Assembly (NCBI RefSeq): GCF_003010935.1
Contig: NZ_PGGN01000002.1
Span: forward strand, 1,054,001-1,118,000
Direction: 5' to 3'
From: Phyllobacterium endophyticum
Lineage (GTDB): Bacteria; Pseudomonadota; Alphaproteobacteria; Rhizobiales; Rhizobiaceae
Length of the DNA stretch: 64,000 nucleotides
In this document: piece after piece, positions 8,557 through 18,512 of the stretch
Layout: each line of letters begins with the position of its first letter
Numbering within the stretch: the stretch's first letter is position 1
Position numbers and translations under genes: made by a program
Notes under the pieces: generated by a model
What the model was told of the DNA's origin: nothing
Seen by the model: the letters and a program-made list of their open reading frames with translations, nothing else
The model's database searches: none

Positions 8557-10065
8557 TTAGGCGACGACTATTTTCAGGCTTTTGCCCGTGAGCCTGGCCA
8601 ATTGCTGCAAACGTCCCTCCGGCACGTCGCCGATGAGATCGGCCTTGGCTTTCTGAACCACCAGGTCTATGCCGTCGGATGTCGGATTCCATGAAAGGTT
8701 TGGAACAACTCCAGCCATCGATGCCGAAAACGGATAGGTGATGCGCATGATTGCGGCGAGAATGCGCGAATATTCGAGCAGTCGCGGGCTGGCAATGGCC
8801 GACAATTCCGGATCCGCTACACTGTGCGTAATGCCTTCGTGCCGGAAGAAATTGGCGAGTGCGATATAGGCACGTCCCGGGTGATCGATCCCGACAAAGG
8901 CAGCATTCGAAATCATGTTCAGGGCCTGTGAGCCACGATAATCCGGATGAGCCCGCCAGCTGATATCCGCGACAAGGCAAGCGGCGCGGCGATAGCGCTT
9001 TTCATCTTCCGTTTCATCATAGCCAAGCGCTGCGAAGGCTTCGCCCGACCAATCGGCCAATTCACGGGCATAGGCCGGTGAACGGGCACGCAATACGGCC
9101 AGTTCGTCCGCGGCCGATATCAGGGGATCTTCCAGCTGCTCGCGCTCGGAGAGCAGCGAATAGAGAAATCCCTCGCGTACACCCAAGGCCGAAAAGACGA
9201 CCTTTGACGGGCGCATGAGCCTGATTGTCTCAAGGAGTGCAATCGCGCCATAGGACAGGAGCGCACGCCGGTTTTTCGACACGTCCTCGATACCGCGCAT
9301 GTAGTCCACGTCACCGGCAGCGACTAGTTTGAGGAAACGCTGGGCCTCATCGAAAGAAATCTCGTAGTGGTGCATGACATGGAGCGGGTAGTGTGTCGCG
9401 CTCATGTGCAACTTCGCGAGGTTTCGCCAAGTACCGCCGACTGCATAAAAGATCCTGCCCCGGCCATTGGTGAGCAGCTTTGCCGTAGAAAGGTGCTTCC
9501 TGGCGATGCCAGCCGCGGCGTCGAGGTCACCATCGGACATGTCCTGGAGACGCAGACCGCCCAAGGGCAAGGTGATACCATCGCCGATTTGCCGACCCCT
9601 GACATCGACCAGTTCCAGGCTGCCGCCGCCGAGATCGCCCGCTATGCCGTCCGGATCGTGGAAACCGGAAATGATGCCGAGCGCTGAATAATAGGCCTCT
9701 TCCCTTCCCGACAGAACCCTGATCGGCTCCTTGAGCAAGGCTTCAGCCTCCTTGATGAATTGGGAGCCGTTTTCCGCTTCGCGCGCAGCGGCTGTCGCCA
9801 GAACGTCGAGCGAAACCGCTCCCGCCTGATCGGCGAGCGCGCGGAAGCGGCGCAGCGCACGAAGGGCACTCTGCACCGCCTTTGCATTGAGCTTTTTGGT
9901 CTTGGCCAGCCCCTTGCCGAGGCCGCAAAGGATCTTCTCGTTGAAAAGGACCGTGGGAGAACGGTTTACGCCCTCATAGACAACCAAACGTACAGAGTTT
10001 GAACCAATATCGATGACAGCCGCCGGTTGACGCCCCTGCACGCGCCCTTGCGCAGCGGATATCAT
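8557..10065 (-). CDS. ppx: Exopolyphosphatase (Ppx/GppA family)
   Basis: Removes terminal phosphates from polyphosphate, and may also act on pppGpp. The ASKHA-fold N-terminal domain shows [15 protein letters not shown] and the second phosphate loop [12 protein letters not shown] near residue 143; the C-terminal half of the 502 residues matches the helical HD-like extension. The start codon overlaps the ppk stop (ATGA), so kinase and phosphatase of polyphosphate are made as a coupled pair. Stand-alone GppA activity cannot be excluded. Confidence 0.93.
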   Translation of the reverse strand: MISAAQGRVQGRQPAAVIDIGSNSVRLVVYEGVNRSPTVLFNEKILCGLGKGLAKTKKLNAKAVQSALRALRRFRALADQAGAVSLDVLATAAAREAENGSQFIKEAEALLKEPIRVLSGREEAYYSALGIISGFHDPDGIAGDLGGGSLELVDVRGRQIGDGITLPLGGLRLQDMSDGDLDAAAGIARKHLSTAKLLTNGRGRIFYAVGGTWRNLAKLHMSATHYPLHVMHHYEISFDEAQRFLKLVAAGDVDYMRGIEDVSKNRRALLSYGAIALLETIRLMRPSKVVFSALGVREGFLYSLLSEREQLEDPLISAADELAVLRARSPAYARELADWSGEAFAALGYDETEDEKRYRRAACLVADISWRAHPDYRGSQALNMISNAAFVGIDHPGRAYIALANFFRHEGITHSVADPELSAIASPRLLEYSRILAAIMRITYPFSASMAGVVPNLSWNPTSDGIDLVVQKAKADLIGDVPEGRLQQLARLTGKSLKIVVA

Positions 10066-12257
10066 GCAGCCTTGCTTCTTTTCGACCGCTTGCGGTGTGC
10101 AATCAGTCGAGGTGCTGAAGACTTAAGCGACTTGCCGCGGCCTGAAAGGCTGGGATTTGTCATGAAATATTCCTGTGCGTTAAAAGCGCCTTCGCCTTCA
10201 GCCGGTGTAATCCGGCGTGAAGTTCCGTCTGCTAGTAACTCGTAACTCTGCTGGTTGTCGAGAAGGTTGGCCAGCATAATCTGTGAAAGAACCTGTTGAT
10301 GCACAGTTGGATTGGTGATGGGAACCAGTGTCTCGACGCGGCGGTCAAGATTGCGGGTCATCATGTCTGCCGAGCCGAAATAAACCAGCGCCCGTTCAGA
10401 AGGCAACGGCTCGCCATTGCCGAAGCAGAAGATGCGGCTGTGCTCCAGGAAGCGGCCGACGATTGATTTGGCACGTATGTTCTCAGACAGGCCCGGCACC
10501 TGTGGCCGGAGGCAGCAGATGCCCCGCACGACGAGATCTATCTCCACGCCCTGCCGGCTCGCCTCATAGAGTGCGTCGATGATCTTGGCGTCGACCAGCG
10601 AATTCATCTTCATCCAGATCGAGGCCGGACGGCCGGCTTTGGCGTGGGCGATTTCCTCCGCGATGTGCTGCATGATACGGGGGCGCAGCGTGATGGGCGA
10701 TACGGCGATGCCCATCTTGCCGGAAGGCGGCGTATAACCGGTGATGAAGTTGAATATCTGGGCCACATCGCGGCCGATGGACGGCTCACAGGTGAAGAAC
10801 GAAAGGTCAGTGTAAATCTTGGCGGTGATCGGGTGATAATTCCCGGTTCCAAGATGGACGTAGCTGCGCAACTTGTTTTCTTCGCGACGCACCACAAGGG
10901 ACATCTTGGCGTGGGTCTTCCATTCGATGAAACCAAACACGACTTGCACACCGGCGCGCTCCAGATCGCGGGCCCAGCGGATGTTGGCCTCCTCATCGAA
11001 GCGCGCCTTCAATTCGATCAATGCGGTGACGGACTTGCCGGCATCGGCGGCATCGATCAATGCCCGCACGATCGGGCTGTCATTGGACGTGCGATAAAGT
11101 GTCTGCTTGATCGCAACCACGTCCGGATCAGCCGCAGCCTGGCGCAGGAACTGCACGACGACGTCGAACGATTCGTAAGGGTGGTGGACAACGATATCTT
11201 TTTCGCGAATTGCAGCAAAACAATCGCCGCCGTGCTCGCGCACGCGCTCGGGGAAACGCGGGTTGTAGGGCACAAACTTCAAATCCGTGCGCGGAATGCT
11301 GACGATTTCCGAAATCATGTTCAGCGCAAGTAAACCGCCGAGAACGCTGATGCGATTATCAGGTACGCCGAGCTCGGTCGCAACGAAACTGCGCAGGGAT
11401 TCGGGCATTTCATCATCGAACTCGATGCGGATGACCTGACCGCGCCGGCGGCGCTTGAGCGCGGTTTCAAACAGGCGGACCAGATCTTCGGCCTCTTCCT
11501 CAACCTCGATATCGCTGTCGCGAATGATGCGGAATGTGCCGGCGCCCTTGACCTCGTAGCCGGGAAACAAGCGCCCTGTGAACAGGCTGATCGCGTCCTC
11601 AAGCGTCAGAAAACGGAAACGTCCGCCCTCATCCGGTATCTGGATAAAGCGCTTGAGCGCCTGCGGCAGGCGCAGAAGTGCCGTCATGGGCCGATTATCG
11701 GTGCTCCGGCTAAGAAGCATGGCGATGGTGAAGCCGAGATTGGGGATGAACGGAAACGGGTGCGCCGGATCGATGGCAAGCGGCGTCAGTACAGGATAGA
11801 TGGTTTCGAGGAAATGATCTTCCAGCCACGCCTGTTCTGCCTTGGTCAGCCGGTCCGGGCGAACGATCTCGATGTTTTCCTTGAGCATCTCTGTACGCAG
11901 ATCATCCAGCCGCAACTGCTGCGCGATCTGAAGCTTTCCGACTTCGGTCAGAACGAACTCGAGCTGCTCCTGTGCGGTGCGACCATCGTCGCTGCGGTCC
12001 GAGACGCCGGCTCGCACCTGCCCGGCCAGTCCAGCTATACGGACCATGAAGAATTCATCGAGGTTGGCAGCCGAAATCGAAAGGAAGCGCAGGCGCTCAA
12101 GCAGCGGCTGATGCTTGTTCTCAGCTTCCTCGAGCACACGCCTGTTAAATTGCAGCCAGGAGAATTCACGATTTACGAAACGGTCCACACTTGCATGCAG
12201 ATCCGGGAAATCAACCTGTTCCACCGGTTCCGGAATTGCGGGCGACTGTTCGTTCAT
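10062..12257 (-). CDS. ppk: Polyphosphate kinase 1
   Basis: Reversibly polymerises the gamma-phosphate of ATP into polyphosphate. The 731-residue length and domain set (N, head, C1, C2) fit PPK1: [16 protein letters not shown] at the N-terminus, the autophosphorylated histidine loop [19 protein letters not shown], and the C2 segment RRVETLVPI. The ATG at 12257 is preferred over upstream frame-open codons because it has GGAG eight bases before it and because the extra 62 residues lack family resemblance. It is first in the ppk-ppx pair. Confidence 0.95.
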   Translation of the reverse strand: MNEQSPAIPEPVEQVDFPDLHASVDRFVNREFSWLQFNRRVLEEAENKHQPLLERLRFLSISAANLDEFFMVRIAGLAGQVRAGVSDRSDDGRTAQEQLEFVLTEVGKLQIAQQLRLDDLRTEMLKENIEIVRPDRLTKAEQAWLEDHFLETIYPVLTPLAIDPAHPFPFIPNLGFTIAMLLSRSTDNRPMTALLRLPQALKRFIQIPDEGGRFRFLTLEDAISLFTGRLFPGYEVKGAGTFRIIRDSDIEVEEEAEDLVRLFETALKRRRRGQVIRIEFDDEMPESLRSFVATELGVPDNRISVLGGLLALNMISEIVSIPRTDLKFVPYNPRFPERVREHGGDCFAAIREKDIVVHHPYESFDVVVQFLRQAAADPDVVAIKQTLYRTSNDSPIVRALIDAADAGKSVTALIELKARFDEEANIRWARDLERAGVQVVFGFIEWKTHAKMSLVVRREENKLRSYVHLGTGNYHPITAKIYTDLSFFTCEPSIGRDVAQIFNFITGYTPPSGKMGIAVSPITLRPRIMQHIAEEIAHAKAGRPASIWMKMNSLVDAKIIDALYEASRQGVEIDLVVRGICCLRPQVPGLSENIRAKSIVGRFLEHSRIFCFGNGEPLPSERALVYFGSADMMTRNLDRRVETLVPITNPTVHQQVLSQIMLANLLDNQQSYELLADGTSRRITPAEGEGAFNAQEYFMTNPSLSGRGKSLKSSAPRLIAHRKRSKRSKAA

Positions 12258-12554
12258 ACTGGTTCTCCAGAAAGGTAGGTTCGATGAAATGCGGACTTGA
12301 GAACGCACCATAGAGAAGTCTTTTGACAGTTTGATAGCAATCGTCGTGAAATCGTCATCATACCGCCAAGAACGATAATTTACGGCATGGTCAGCGCGAA
12401 TGACAGGTCTTTTAAGTCGCACGATATTCGCGCCACGAGACAAGTCGGCAAAGCCTCATCATAGAGCCGTTAAAATCACTTCAAGGATTCTACTGAACCG
12501 GAACCGGGCGCATTAACATTAACGGGCGGATTGATTAGACAAGAGGTGGAGACC
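12258..12554. other. ppk upstream region with a weak Pho-box-like site
   Basis: No gene is supported here. On the minus strand CTGTCAT (12400-12406) is followed by CTGACCAT (12387-12394), resembling a degenerate PhoB direct repeat about 130 bases before the ppk start. The spacing between the repeats is 12 to 13 instead of 11 bases, so the match is weak. Confidence 0.25.
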
Positions 12555-12650
12555 GTGATCATCTGCGAGAAGGGCAATGAATGCCCGTGGCCGAAAATGG
12601 CCGAGGGCGATGTTTATCCGGTGCCCAAGCGTTTCTTGCGATTTTTATGA
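12555..12650 (+). CDS. Possible 31-residue microprotein
   Basis: A GTG-started frame preceded by AGGTGG at ideal spacing encodes a 31-residue peptide with two cysteines (MIICEKGNECPWP near its start) and a basic, aromatic end. I know of no family. The ribosome site is the main support; a frame this short can be open by chance. Confidence 0.35.
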   Translation: MIICEKGNECPWPKMAEGDVYPVPKRFLRFL

Positions 12651-12708
12651 CGTATCGGCGTCAACCTTTTGAGATTCCTGCTAAATGCACGAACTCACAG
12701 GAGCGGCT

Positions 12709-12957
12709 ATGGGAAAATTTCTTTCCTTGCTTTGTGTAATCGTTCTTACTGCACCATTACTTGAAACCACTGCGGCATGTGCCCAGACATTGAACGTCGG
12801 ACTGACGATTGTGCCCGCAAATGGCGCGGGTGCCGCGGCTTCTGTCCGGCGATCCGGCAACAAGCGCAATGGTCACATGCGAATCATGGAATATGCCTCC
12901 CCGGGATATCCAGCCTTGCAAAAATCGCGGAAGCAAACACTTCTTGCTTCGAGATAA
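12709..12957 (+). CDS. Small secreted protein of unknown function
   Basis: An 82-residue protein with a clear Sec-type signal peptide (MGKFLSLLCVIVLTAPLL, cleavage likely after ACA) and a basic mature part. The ATG at 12709 has AGGAG eight bases before it, which is better than the ATG at 12685. No family is recognised. It lies alone between ppk and the zinc-finger gene. Confidence 0.5.
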   Translation: MGKFLSLLCVIVLTAPLLETTAACAQTLNVGLTIVPANGAGAAASVRRSGNKRNGHMRIMEYASPGYPALQKSRKQTLLASR

Positions 12958-13170
12958 TTCGAAGGTTCGGCCCAAACGATACGTTCACCTGATGTTCGTT
13001 GCGGCGGACTTACGGTGGCAGCGACGGTGCAGAACATTCTATCCGCATTGCGGGTCCACGAACATAAAGAATACTGCGACATAGAACGCGTTTCCTTCGG
13101 AAGCCTTTTGTTTTAAGACAAAGCGATAGTGGCGCGCGATGCGCCTGGCGAAAGGCTTCAGGAGCGAATA

Positions 13171-13416
13171 ATGGCTGGACACAGCACCCCACACTTCCAG
13201 AACAGCGCGGGTCATGCGACCATCACTGTCGGGGTCAAAGAATTCATGTGCGTTGGCGCCAACCCGCCCTTCGATCACCCGCACGTCTTCCTTGACCTGG
13301 GCGATGACAATGAAAAAGTCTGCCCCTATTGCTCGACGCTTTATCGCTATGACGCCTCGCTTGCTGCCGACGCGACCATTCCGGAAGGTTGCGCCTATGT
13401 GGACAAGGCCGCTTGA
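13171..13416 (+). CDS. CHCC-type zinc-finger protein (NDUFS6-like)
   Basis: An 81-residue protein of the zf-CHCC family (PF10276), related to the zinc-binding NDUFS6 accessory subunit of mitochondrial complex I, and common in alphaproteobacteria. The zinc ligands are Cys27, a His at 36 or 38 (FDHPHVF) and the pair Cys51-Cys54 in VCPYCSTLY. GGAG lies upstream of the chosen ATG. The following monooxygenase gene overlaps its end. Confidence 0.88.
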   Translation: MAGHSTPHFQNSAGHATITVGVKEFMCVGANPPFDHPHVFLDLGDDNEKVCPYCSTLYRYDASLAADATIPEGCAYVDKAA

Positions 13417-14672
13417 AAGCAGCCCTTATCGATCTGAAGACTGAACGAAACAGGCGAATTCCCAATCCTGATCAGATCATTATTGCGGGTGCTGGCATTG
13501 CCGGTCTCACCCTTGCCCTCGCACTGAGTGCCAAGGGCTTCCAGGTCCAAATATTCGAGCAAAGCGCGACGCTGGCCGAGATTGGAGCGGGGTTGCAGCT
13601 TTCCCCGAACGCCACCCGTCTCCTCGGCCGGTTGGGCGTGCTCGATCAGCTCAAGAACTCATACGTCGAGCCCCAGGCCATTTGCCTGCATGATGGTATC
13701 AGCGGCGAACGCCTCTTGCACTTGCCCGTAGGAGAACAGGCGCAGCAACGATGGGGAGCACCCTATATCGTGTGCCACCGCGCTGATCTGCAGAACGCCT
13801 TGTTGAACAAGGCGCGCAGTGAACCGAACATTGCTATCCAGCTGCAATCGGCGGTGACCCAACATAATTCCGACGAGAATGGCACTCTGGTGCGTGTGCA
13901 GTATCATGACCGCATCGAAGAGCATCGCGGCGCGCTGCTTGTCGGGGCAGACGGCGTGTGGTCGAACACACGCAACGCCACCTCCGATCTGGACCGCGCC
14001 CGCTATACCGGCACGATCGCCTGGAGATCCTCGGTGGCGGTCGATGAGCTGCCAAACGACTTTGCGGCGCTGATGCCGGGAGGCACAAATGTGGTTGCGT
14101 GGACGGGCGCCAACGCTCATCTTGTCGCCTACCCCATCCGCTCCGGGCAAATGATCAACTTCGTGGCGGTGGCGCCTGACCGGCAGAGCGCACGCCGCGA
14201 CACCGGAGCGCCGGAGACACCGAGCCAGGATTTCATTCGTGAATTCGGCAATTGGCATAAAGGGCTGCAGGACGCGATGCGCGCAGGTCTTCCATGGACG
14301 CCCTGGCGATTGTTCGAGATGCCAAAATGCCGGTTTCAGATTGAAAACAGATTGGTGCTGGTTGGCGACGCCGCCCACGCGATGACGCCTTATGCCGCGC
14401 AGGGGGCGGCCATGGCTATCGAAGACGCATGTGCCCTTGCGGGAACCTTGGGAAAAGACAACGCAACGTGGCAACCGGCACTAGCGGCATTTGCCCATAA
14501 CCGCAACAAACGGATAGCTGCCGTGGTCCGGCGGGGCGCGCTCAATCACCTCGCCTATCACGCGAAGGGACCCATAGCCCTCGCCCGCAATATTATCATG
14601 CGCAACCGGCCGGCCGAAAAGTTCATGAGCGATCTGGACTGGCTTTATGGATATGATGCGGAAGCCAGCTAA
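13413..14672 (+). CDS. FAD-dependent monooxygenase (salicylate hydroxylase type)
   Basis: Group A flavoprotein aromatic hydroxylase using NAD(P)H and O2. The Rossmann motif is IIIAGAGIAGLTLALAL near the N-terminus, the DG motif is LLVGADGVWSNTRN and the GD motif is LVLVGDAAHAMTPYAAQG. No ATG lies before the Rossmann motif; a TTG overlapping the stop of the zinc-finger gene, with an AAGG nearby, is the best start, giving about 419 residues. The substrate is unknown, and no catabolic partner genes are adjacent. Confidence 0.88.
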   Translation: MKAALIDLKTERNRRIPNPDQIIIAGAGIAGLTLALALSAKGFQVQIFEQSATLAEIGAGLQLSPNATRLLGRLGVLDQLKNSYVEPQAICLHDGISGERLLHLPVGEQAQQRWGAPYIVCHRADLQNALLNKARSEPNIAIQLQSAVTQHNSDENGTLVRVQYHDRIEEHRGALLVGADGVWSNTRNATSDLDRARYTGTIAWRSSVAVDELPNDFAALMPGGTNVVAWTGANAHLVAYPIRSGQMINFVAVAPDRQSARRDTGAPETPSQDFIREFGNWHKGLQDAMRAGLPWTPWRLFEMPKCRFQIENRLVLVGDAAHAMTPYAAQGAAMAIEDACALAGTLGKDNATWQPALAAFAHNRNKRIAAVVRRGALNHLAYHAKGPIALARNIIMRNRPAEKFMSDLDWLYGYDAEAS

Positions 14673-14677
14673 TCCGA

Positions 14678-14842
14678 TTACTCAGCGGGTGTGGTACGAC
14701 GCTTCAACTCGCGACTGATTTCGGCAAGGCGGTCATTCGTCTCTTTCCGGCTTTGATTGACTTCATGTCTGGCGACAAGGATGGCACCGAGGCTGATGAC
14801 TGTCATCCAGAATATGATAAAAATAGTATTTGCCAGCATCAT
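14678..14842 (-). CDS. 54-residue membrane-anchored microprotein
   Basis: One N-terminal membrane helix (ANTIFIIFWMTVISLGAILVA) followed by a charged, helical tail (HEVNQSRKETNDRLAEISRELKRR split across about 30 residues). The first ATG overlaps the stop of the upstream gene (ATGA) and GAGGA lies at good spacing, so translation coupling is likely. I do not recognise the family. It is convergent with the monooxygenase gene. Confidence 0.6.
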   Translation of the reverse strand: MMLANTIFIIFWMTVISLGAILVARHEVNQSRKETNDRLAEISRELKRRTTPAE

Positions 14843-15132
14843 CTCAGTCCTCGTCTGAGTATCATTTTACCATAAAGATGAAGCCCATACGATAGCACCC
14901 CACCACTGACGATAATAAACGATTGCGACACGAGGAAGAATGGTGCGTGATCGCTCATGCCATTCGTGACCACGGTGACGATAGGGCCAAAGATGCCAAC
15001 GACGGCAGTCGCAGTAGAAAGCCTGTCGATCGCCGCGGCGACATATTTGCGAACTTCATTGTCACGCATCTTCTCGATCGCGGCAAATTCTCTAAGTGCT
15101 TCGCTGGTGCTTCTCTCAAGGTCGTCGGACAT
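14839..15132 (-). CDS. Small membrane protein of unknown function
   Basis: A 97-residue protein: a charged helical N-terminal half (LERSTSEALREFAAIEKMRD) followed by two hydrophobic segments, about residues 45-60 and 66-86, and a basic C-terminus. The ATG at 15132 has GAG six bases upstream. It is followed without a gap by the 54-residue membrane protein, with overlapping codons, so the two probably work together. No family or function can be named. Confidence 0.6.
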   Translation of the reverse strand: MSDDLERSTSEALREFAAIEKMRDNEVRKYVAAAIDRLSTATAVVGIFGPIVTVVTNGMSDHAPFFLVSQSFIIVSGGVLSYGLHLYGKMILRRGLR

Positions 15133-15187
15133 AAAATCTCGATAAAATGAAACTTTGCCAAAATAAAAAATTGAAATCACATGTGAC

Positions 15188-15206
15188 GGCGGCCCATTTG
15201 GCCACC
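15188..15206 (-). terminator. Possible terminator of the aap operon
   Basis: GGTGGCC and GGCCGCC can pair (one G-U) around a five-base loop about 33 bases after the aapP stop, but the run of Ts follows only some 17 bases later, so this is a weak call. Confidence 0.3.
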
Positions 15207-15238
15207 GCATCAATCGGACAAGTTGGGCTACCGGGACT

Positions 15239-16042
15239 CTAGTGAAGTATCTGGCTGAGAAACAGCTTGGTCCGCTCGTGCTGCGGATTGTCGAAGAACT
15301 CTGCCGGCGCGTTCTGCTCGACTATCTGGCCCTGATCCATAAAGATCACGCGGTTGGCAACCTGACGCGCGAAACCCATCTCATGGGTGACGCAAACCAT
15401 TGTCATGCCTTCCTCGGCAAGCCGGACCATCGTGTCCAGCACCTCCTTGATCATTTCGGGATCAAGCGCCGATGTCGGCTCGTCAAACAGCATGATGCGG
15501 GGATTCATGCAGAGTGAACGGGCGATTGCCACGCGTTGCTGCTGGCCGCCCGAAAGCTGGCCCGGATATTTATTGGCCTGCTCGGGAATCTTGACGCGCT
15601 CGAGAAAATGCATTGCTACTTCGTCCGCCTTTTTCTTGGGCATCTTGCGCACCCAGATTGGCGCCAGCGTGCAGTTTTCAAGAATAGTCAGATGGGGAAA
15701 GAGGTTGAAGTGCTGGAATACCATGCCGACTTCACGCCGTACCTCGTCGATCTTCTTGAGATCGTTGGTGAGTTCGATCCCGTCGACGATGATCTTGCCG
15801 CTCTGATGTTCCTCCAGACGGTTGATGCAACGGATCATGGTCGATTTGCCTGAGCCGGACGGACCAGCAATGACAATGCGCTCGCCGCGCATCACCTTGA
15901 GGTTGATGTCCTTCAGAACGTGGAAATCGCCATACCATTTATTCATATTGATGATCTCGACGGCAACGTCAGTCTTGGAGACGTGCAGGAGCGAGCGGTC
16001 GACGTGGATTTCCTCCGGGTCGATGATGTTTTCGGTTGTCAT
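15239..16042 (-). CDS. aapP: General L-amino acid ABC transporter ATPase AapP
   Basis: Cytoplasmic ATPase of the broad-specificity amino acid importer AapJQMP known from Rhizobium. All ABC motifs are present: Walker [10 protein letters not shown], signature [13 protein letters not shown], Walker [14 protein letters not shown] and the switch histidine VTHEMGF. The 267-residue protein starts 12 bases after the aapM stop, closing the operon J-Q-M-P. Confidence 0.95.
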   Translation of the reverse strand: MTTENIIDPEEIHVDRSLLHVSKTDVAVEIINMNKWYGDFHVLKDINLKVMRGERIVIAGPSGSGKSTMIRCINRLEEHQSGKIIVDGIELTNDLKKIDEVRREVGMVFQHFNLFPHLTILENCTLAPIWVRKMPKKKADEVAMHFLERVKIPEQANKYPGQLSGGQQQRVAIARSLCMNPRIMLFDEPTSALDPEMIKEVLDTMVRLAEEGMTMVCVTHEMGFARQVANRVIFMDQGQIVEQNAPAEFFDNPQHERTKLFLSQILH

Positions 16043-16054
16043 GACGATATGCTC

Positions 16055-17212
16055 CTAACGTTTGTGTCCTGTATCGAGCCGGTTTTCCATGAAGATGGAA
16101 TAACGCGACATTCCGAAACAGAAAATCCAGAAGACGAATCCGGCGAAGATCAGGCCGGACATGGGTGTTTGCGGCGACGCCCAATTTGCATCGGAGAAAT
16201 GCTGGCGTACCGTTCCGAGAAGATCGAACATGCTGATAATGGTAACCAGGCTCGTATCCTTGAACAGGCCGATGAAAGTGTTGACGATGCTCGGTATCAC
16301 CAGTTTCAACGCCTGAGGCAAAATGATCAATCTGGTCTTCTGCCAATAACCAAGACCCAACGAATCGGCACCTTCATATTGCCCCTTGGGGATTGCCTGA
16401 AGACCGCCGCGCACCACCTCCGCCATATAGGCCGAGGCGAAGAGCGCCACGCCAATCAGCGCCCGCAGCAACTTGTCGAAGGTTACGCCCGGCGGCAGAA
16501 ACAGCGGCAGCATATAGCTGGCCATGAACAGAACGGTGATCAGAGGTATGCCGCGGATGGTCTCGATGAAGATAACGCAAAACATCTTGATGATGGGCAT
16601 CTTCGAGCGGCGTCCGAGTGCAAGCACGATGCCGAGCGGCAAGGAAACACATATGCCTACGAAGGATATGACGAGAGTGACCAGAAGACCGCCCCACAGG
16701 GGCGTTTCCACATAGGAAAGTCCAAACCACCCGCCAACCAGGAGAAAGAACGCGACGATCGGAAAGATGAAGAAGAACGTGACGGCGTTGGCGACTTTGT
16801 AAGGTACCTTCGGGATGAGCAGCGGGATGAGGAGCAGCACGAACATGATGCCGACGAGATTGACGCGCCAATGTTCCTCGATTGGATAGCGGCCATACAT
16901 GAACTGGTTGAAATTGGCGTTCACGTAGGCCCAGCAGGCGCCGGACCAGCCGTCCGGCTGGATGCCGCCTTGTGCCACTGTCGAGCAAACCGACCTGTCG
17001 GGCCCGGTCCACACCGCCTCGATGAACAGCCATCTGATCATCGGAGGCAGGAACCACGCGATAAGCAGGAGCGCGAAAATGGTAAGCGCCGTGTCGACGG
17101 GTGTAGCGAAAAGATTGGTTCGCATCCATTTGACGGCGCCCCGCTCCGCCAGAGGAGGGGTCTGCTCCTGAAGCATCTCGCTACGGACAAAACTTAGATT
17201 GCTATCGACCAT
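16055..17212 (-). CDS. aapM: General L-amino acid ABC transporter permease AapM
   Basis: Inner-membrane permease of the Aap importer, pairing with AapQ. The 385-residue protein has an unusually long N-terminal part, typical of AapM, and ends with the HisM-like permease core including the EAA loop ([18 protein letters not shown]) that contacts the ATPase. The ATG lies two bases after the aapQ stop with GGAG eight bases upstream. Confidence 0.94.
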   Translation of the reverse strand: MVDSNLSFVRSEMLQEQTPPLAERGAVKWMRTNLFATPVDTALTIFALLLIAWFLPPMIRWLFIEAVWTGPDRSVCSTVAQGGIQPDGWSGACWAYVNANFNQFMYGRYPIEEHWRVNLVGIMFVLLLIPLLIPKVPYKVANAVTFFFIFPIVAFFLLVGGWFGLSYVETPLWGGLLVTLVISFVGICVSLPLGIVLALGRRSKMPIIKMFCVIFIETIRGIPLITVLFMASYMLPLFLPPGVTFDKLLRALIGVALFASAYMAEVVRGGLQAIPKGQYEGADSLGLGYWQKTRLIILPQALKLVIPSIVNTFIGLFKDTSLVTIISMFDLLGTVRQHFSDANWASPQTPMSGLIFAGFVFWIFCFGMSRYSIFMENRLDTGHKR

Positions 17213-17214
17213 GA

Positions 17215-18411
17215 TCAGCGCTCCACCAGTGCCATTTTGGCGTTGAACCAATTCATGAAGAGCGAGGTCAGGACGCTGATACTGAGATAGACGACAAGCC
17301 AGATAGCCACGACTTCGATCGAGCGGTTCGTCTGATTGAGGATCGTTCCGCCAACTGCCACCAGATCAGGATAGCCGATGGCAACGGCCAGAGACGAATT
17401 CTTGGTCAGATTGAGATACTGGCTCGTCAGGGGTGGAATGATGATGCGCATGGCCTGCGGCACGACCACAAGCCTGGTCGTTGGACCTGCGCGCAACCCA
17501 AGGGCATGAGCGGCTTCGCTTTGCCCCTTGCCCACGCCGCGAATGCCCGCACGCACGATCTCTGCGATGAAAGAGGCCGTATAGAAAGACAATGCCAGAT
17601 AGAGCGACATGAACTCCGGCCCGACCTGCATGCCACCTTTCAGATTGAAAGCACCCAGAACGGGGTAGTCGAATGACAATGGGAACCCCTTGACCGCGAG
17701 GGCAAGGAGCGGAAGCCCGACGATCAGGCCCAGCGCCGTCCAGCCGACGGGAAACTGCTGCCCGGTCGCCATCTGGCGCTTGTAGGCCCAGCGCCTCACG
17801 AGAAATGTTCCGGCAATGCCCACAAGCAGGCCCACACCTGCAAGCCAGGCGCCGTCGCCGAAGACTGGTGCAGGGAAGAAGAAGCCGCGGTTGTTCAGGA
17901 AGGTGTTGAATGGCAGACCGATGCTTTGACGGGCCTGCGGGAGCACCGAAAGCACCCCGGAATACCAGAAAAAGATGACCAGCAAGGGCGGAACATTGCG
18001 AAAAACCTCGACATAGACCGTGCAAATCTTGCGTATCAGCCAATTGTGGGAAAGCCGTCCGATACCGATGATGAAGCCGATGATCGTCGCGGTGATGATG
18101 CCGACGAAGGCCACTGTCAACGTGTTGAGAATGCCAACCCACAAGGCCTGCAAGTAAGTCGAATCGCTTGAATATGTCAGGTATGGACTACTGCTGATAT
18201 CGAAGCCCGAGCGGCCATCGAGAAAGCCGAAACCGGATGCAAGTCGCGCACGCTGAAGATTGGTGATTGTATTGTTGACGATCCAGTAGCCGAAACCTGC
18301 TATCACAAGCACAGCTACCGCCTGAAAAATATAACCGCGGATTTTTGGATCGTATAAAATCGATACTTTGGCGCTGTCTCTACCGACAGGCGTAATATCC
18401 TGTGATGCCAT
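17215..18411 (-). CDS. aapQ: General L-amino acid ABC transporter permease AapQ
   Basis: Inner-membrane permease partner of AapM. The 398 residues contain about eight hydrophobic segments, with the polar-amino-acid permease EAA loop [20 protein letters not shown] close to the C-terminus. It is separated from the binding-protein gene aapJ by about 100 bases holding a stable hairpin and an A/T-rich stretch, and is nearly contiguous with aapM. Confidence 0.94.
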   Translation of the reverse strand: MASQDITPVGRDSAKVSILYDPKIRGYIFQAVAVLVIAGFGYWIVNNTITNLQRARLASGFGFLDGRSGFDISSSPYLTYSSDSTYLQALWVGILNTLTVAFVGIITATIIGFIIGIGRLSHNWLIRKICTVYVEVFRNVPPLLVIFFWYSGVLSVLPQARQSIGLPFNTFLNNRGFFFPAPVFGDGAWLAGVGLLVGIAGTFLVRRWAYKRQMATGQQFPVGWTALGLIVGLPLLALAVKGFPLSFDYPVLGAFNLKGGMQVGPEFMSLYLALSFYTASFIAEIVRAGIRGVGKGQSEAAHALGLRAGPTTRLVVVPQAMRIIIPPLTSQYLNLTKNSSLAVAIGYPDLVAVGGTILNQTNRSIEVVAIWLVVYLSISVLTSLFMNWFNAKMALVER

Positions 18412-18463
18412 TGACCCCTCAATTCTACTACGTTGTTTTTATTATTATTTTTATTTATTTTTA

Positions 18464-18491
18464 GGATGAGGAGACCGGAGCCCCCTCATCC
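18464..18491 (-). promoter_or_regulatory. Intercistronic hairpin between aapJ and aapQ
   Basis: GGATGAGG and CCTCATCC form an 8-bp stem just after the aapJ stop; the minus-strand transcript continues into an A-rich stretch, not a U-run. Hairpins at this place often protect the binding-protein mRNA or reduce read-through into permease genes; that role is inferred. Confidence 0.5.
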
Positions 18492-18512
18492 GTGTTCAAT
18501 TATACAGAGCGA

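Noticed and set aside
7778-8980. A 400-codon open frame on the minus strand
   Set aside because: It lies over purQ and the end of ppx, both with intact catalytic motifs.
15920-17197. A 425-codon open frame on the plus strand
   Set aside because: It is antisense to aapM and aapP, which are unmistakable; the frame is an excess of charged residues (His, Asp, Glu, Arg), typical of shadows.
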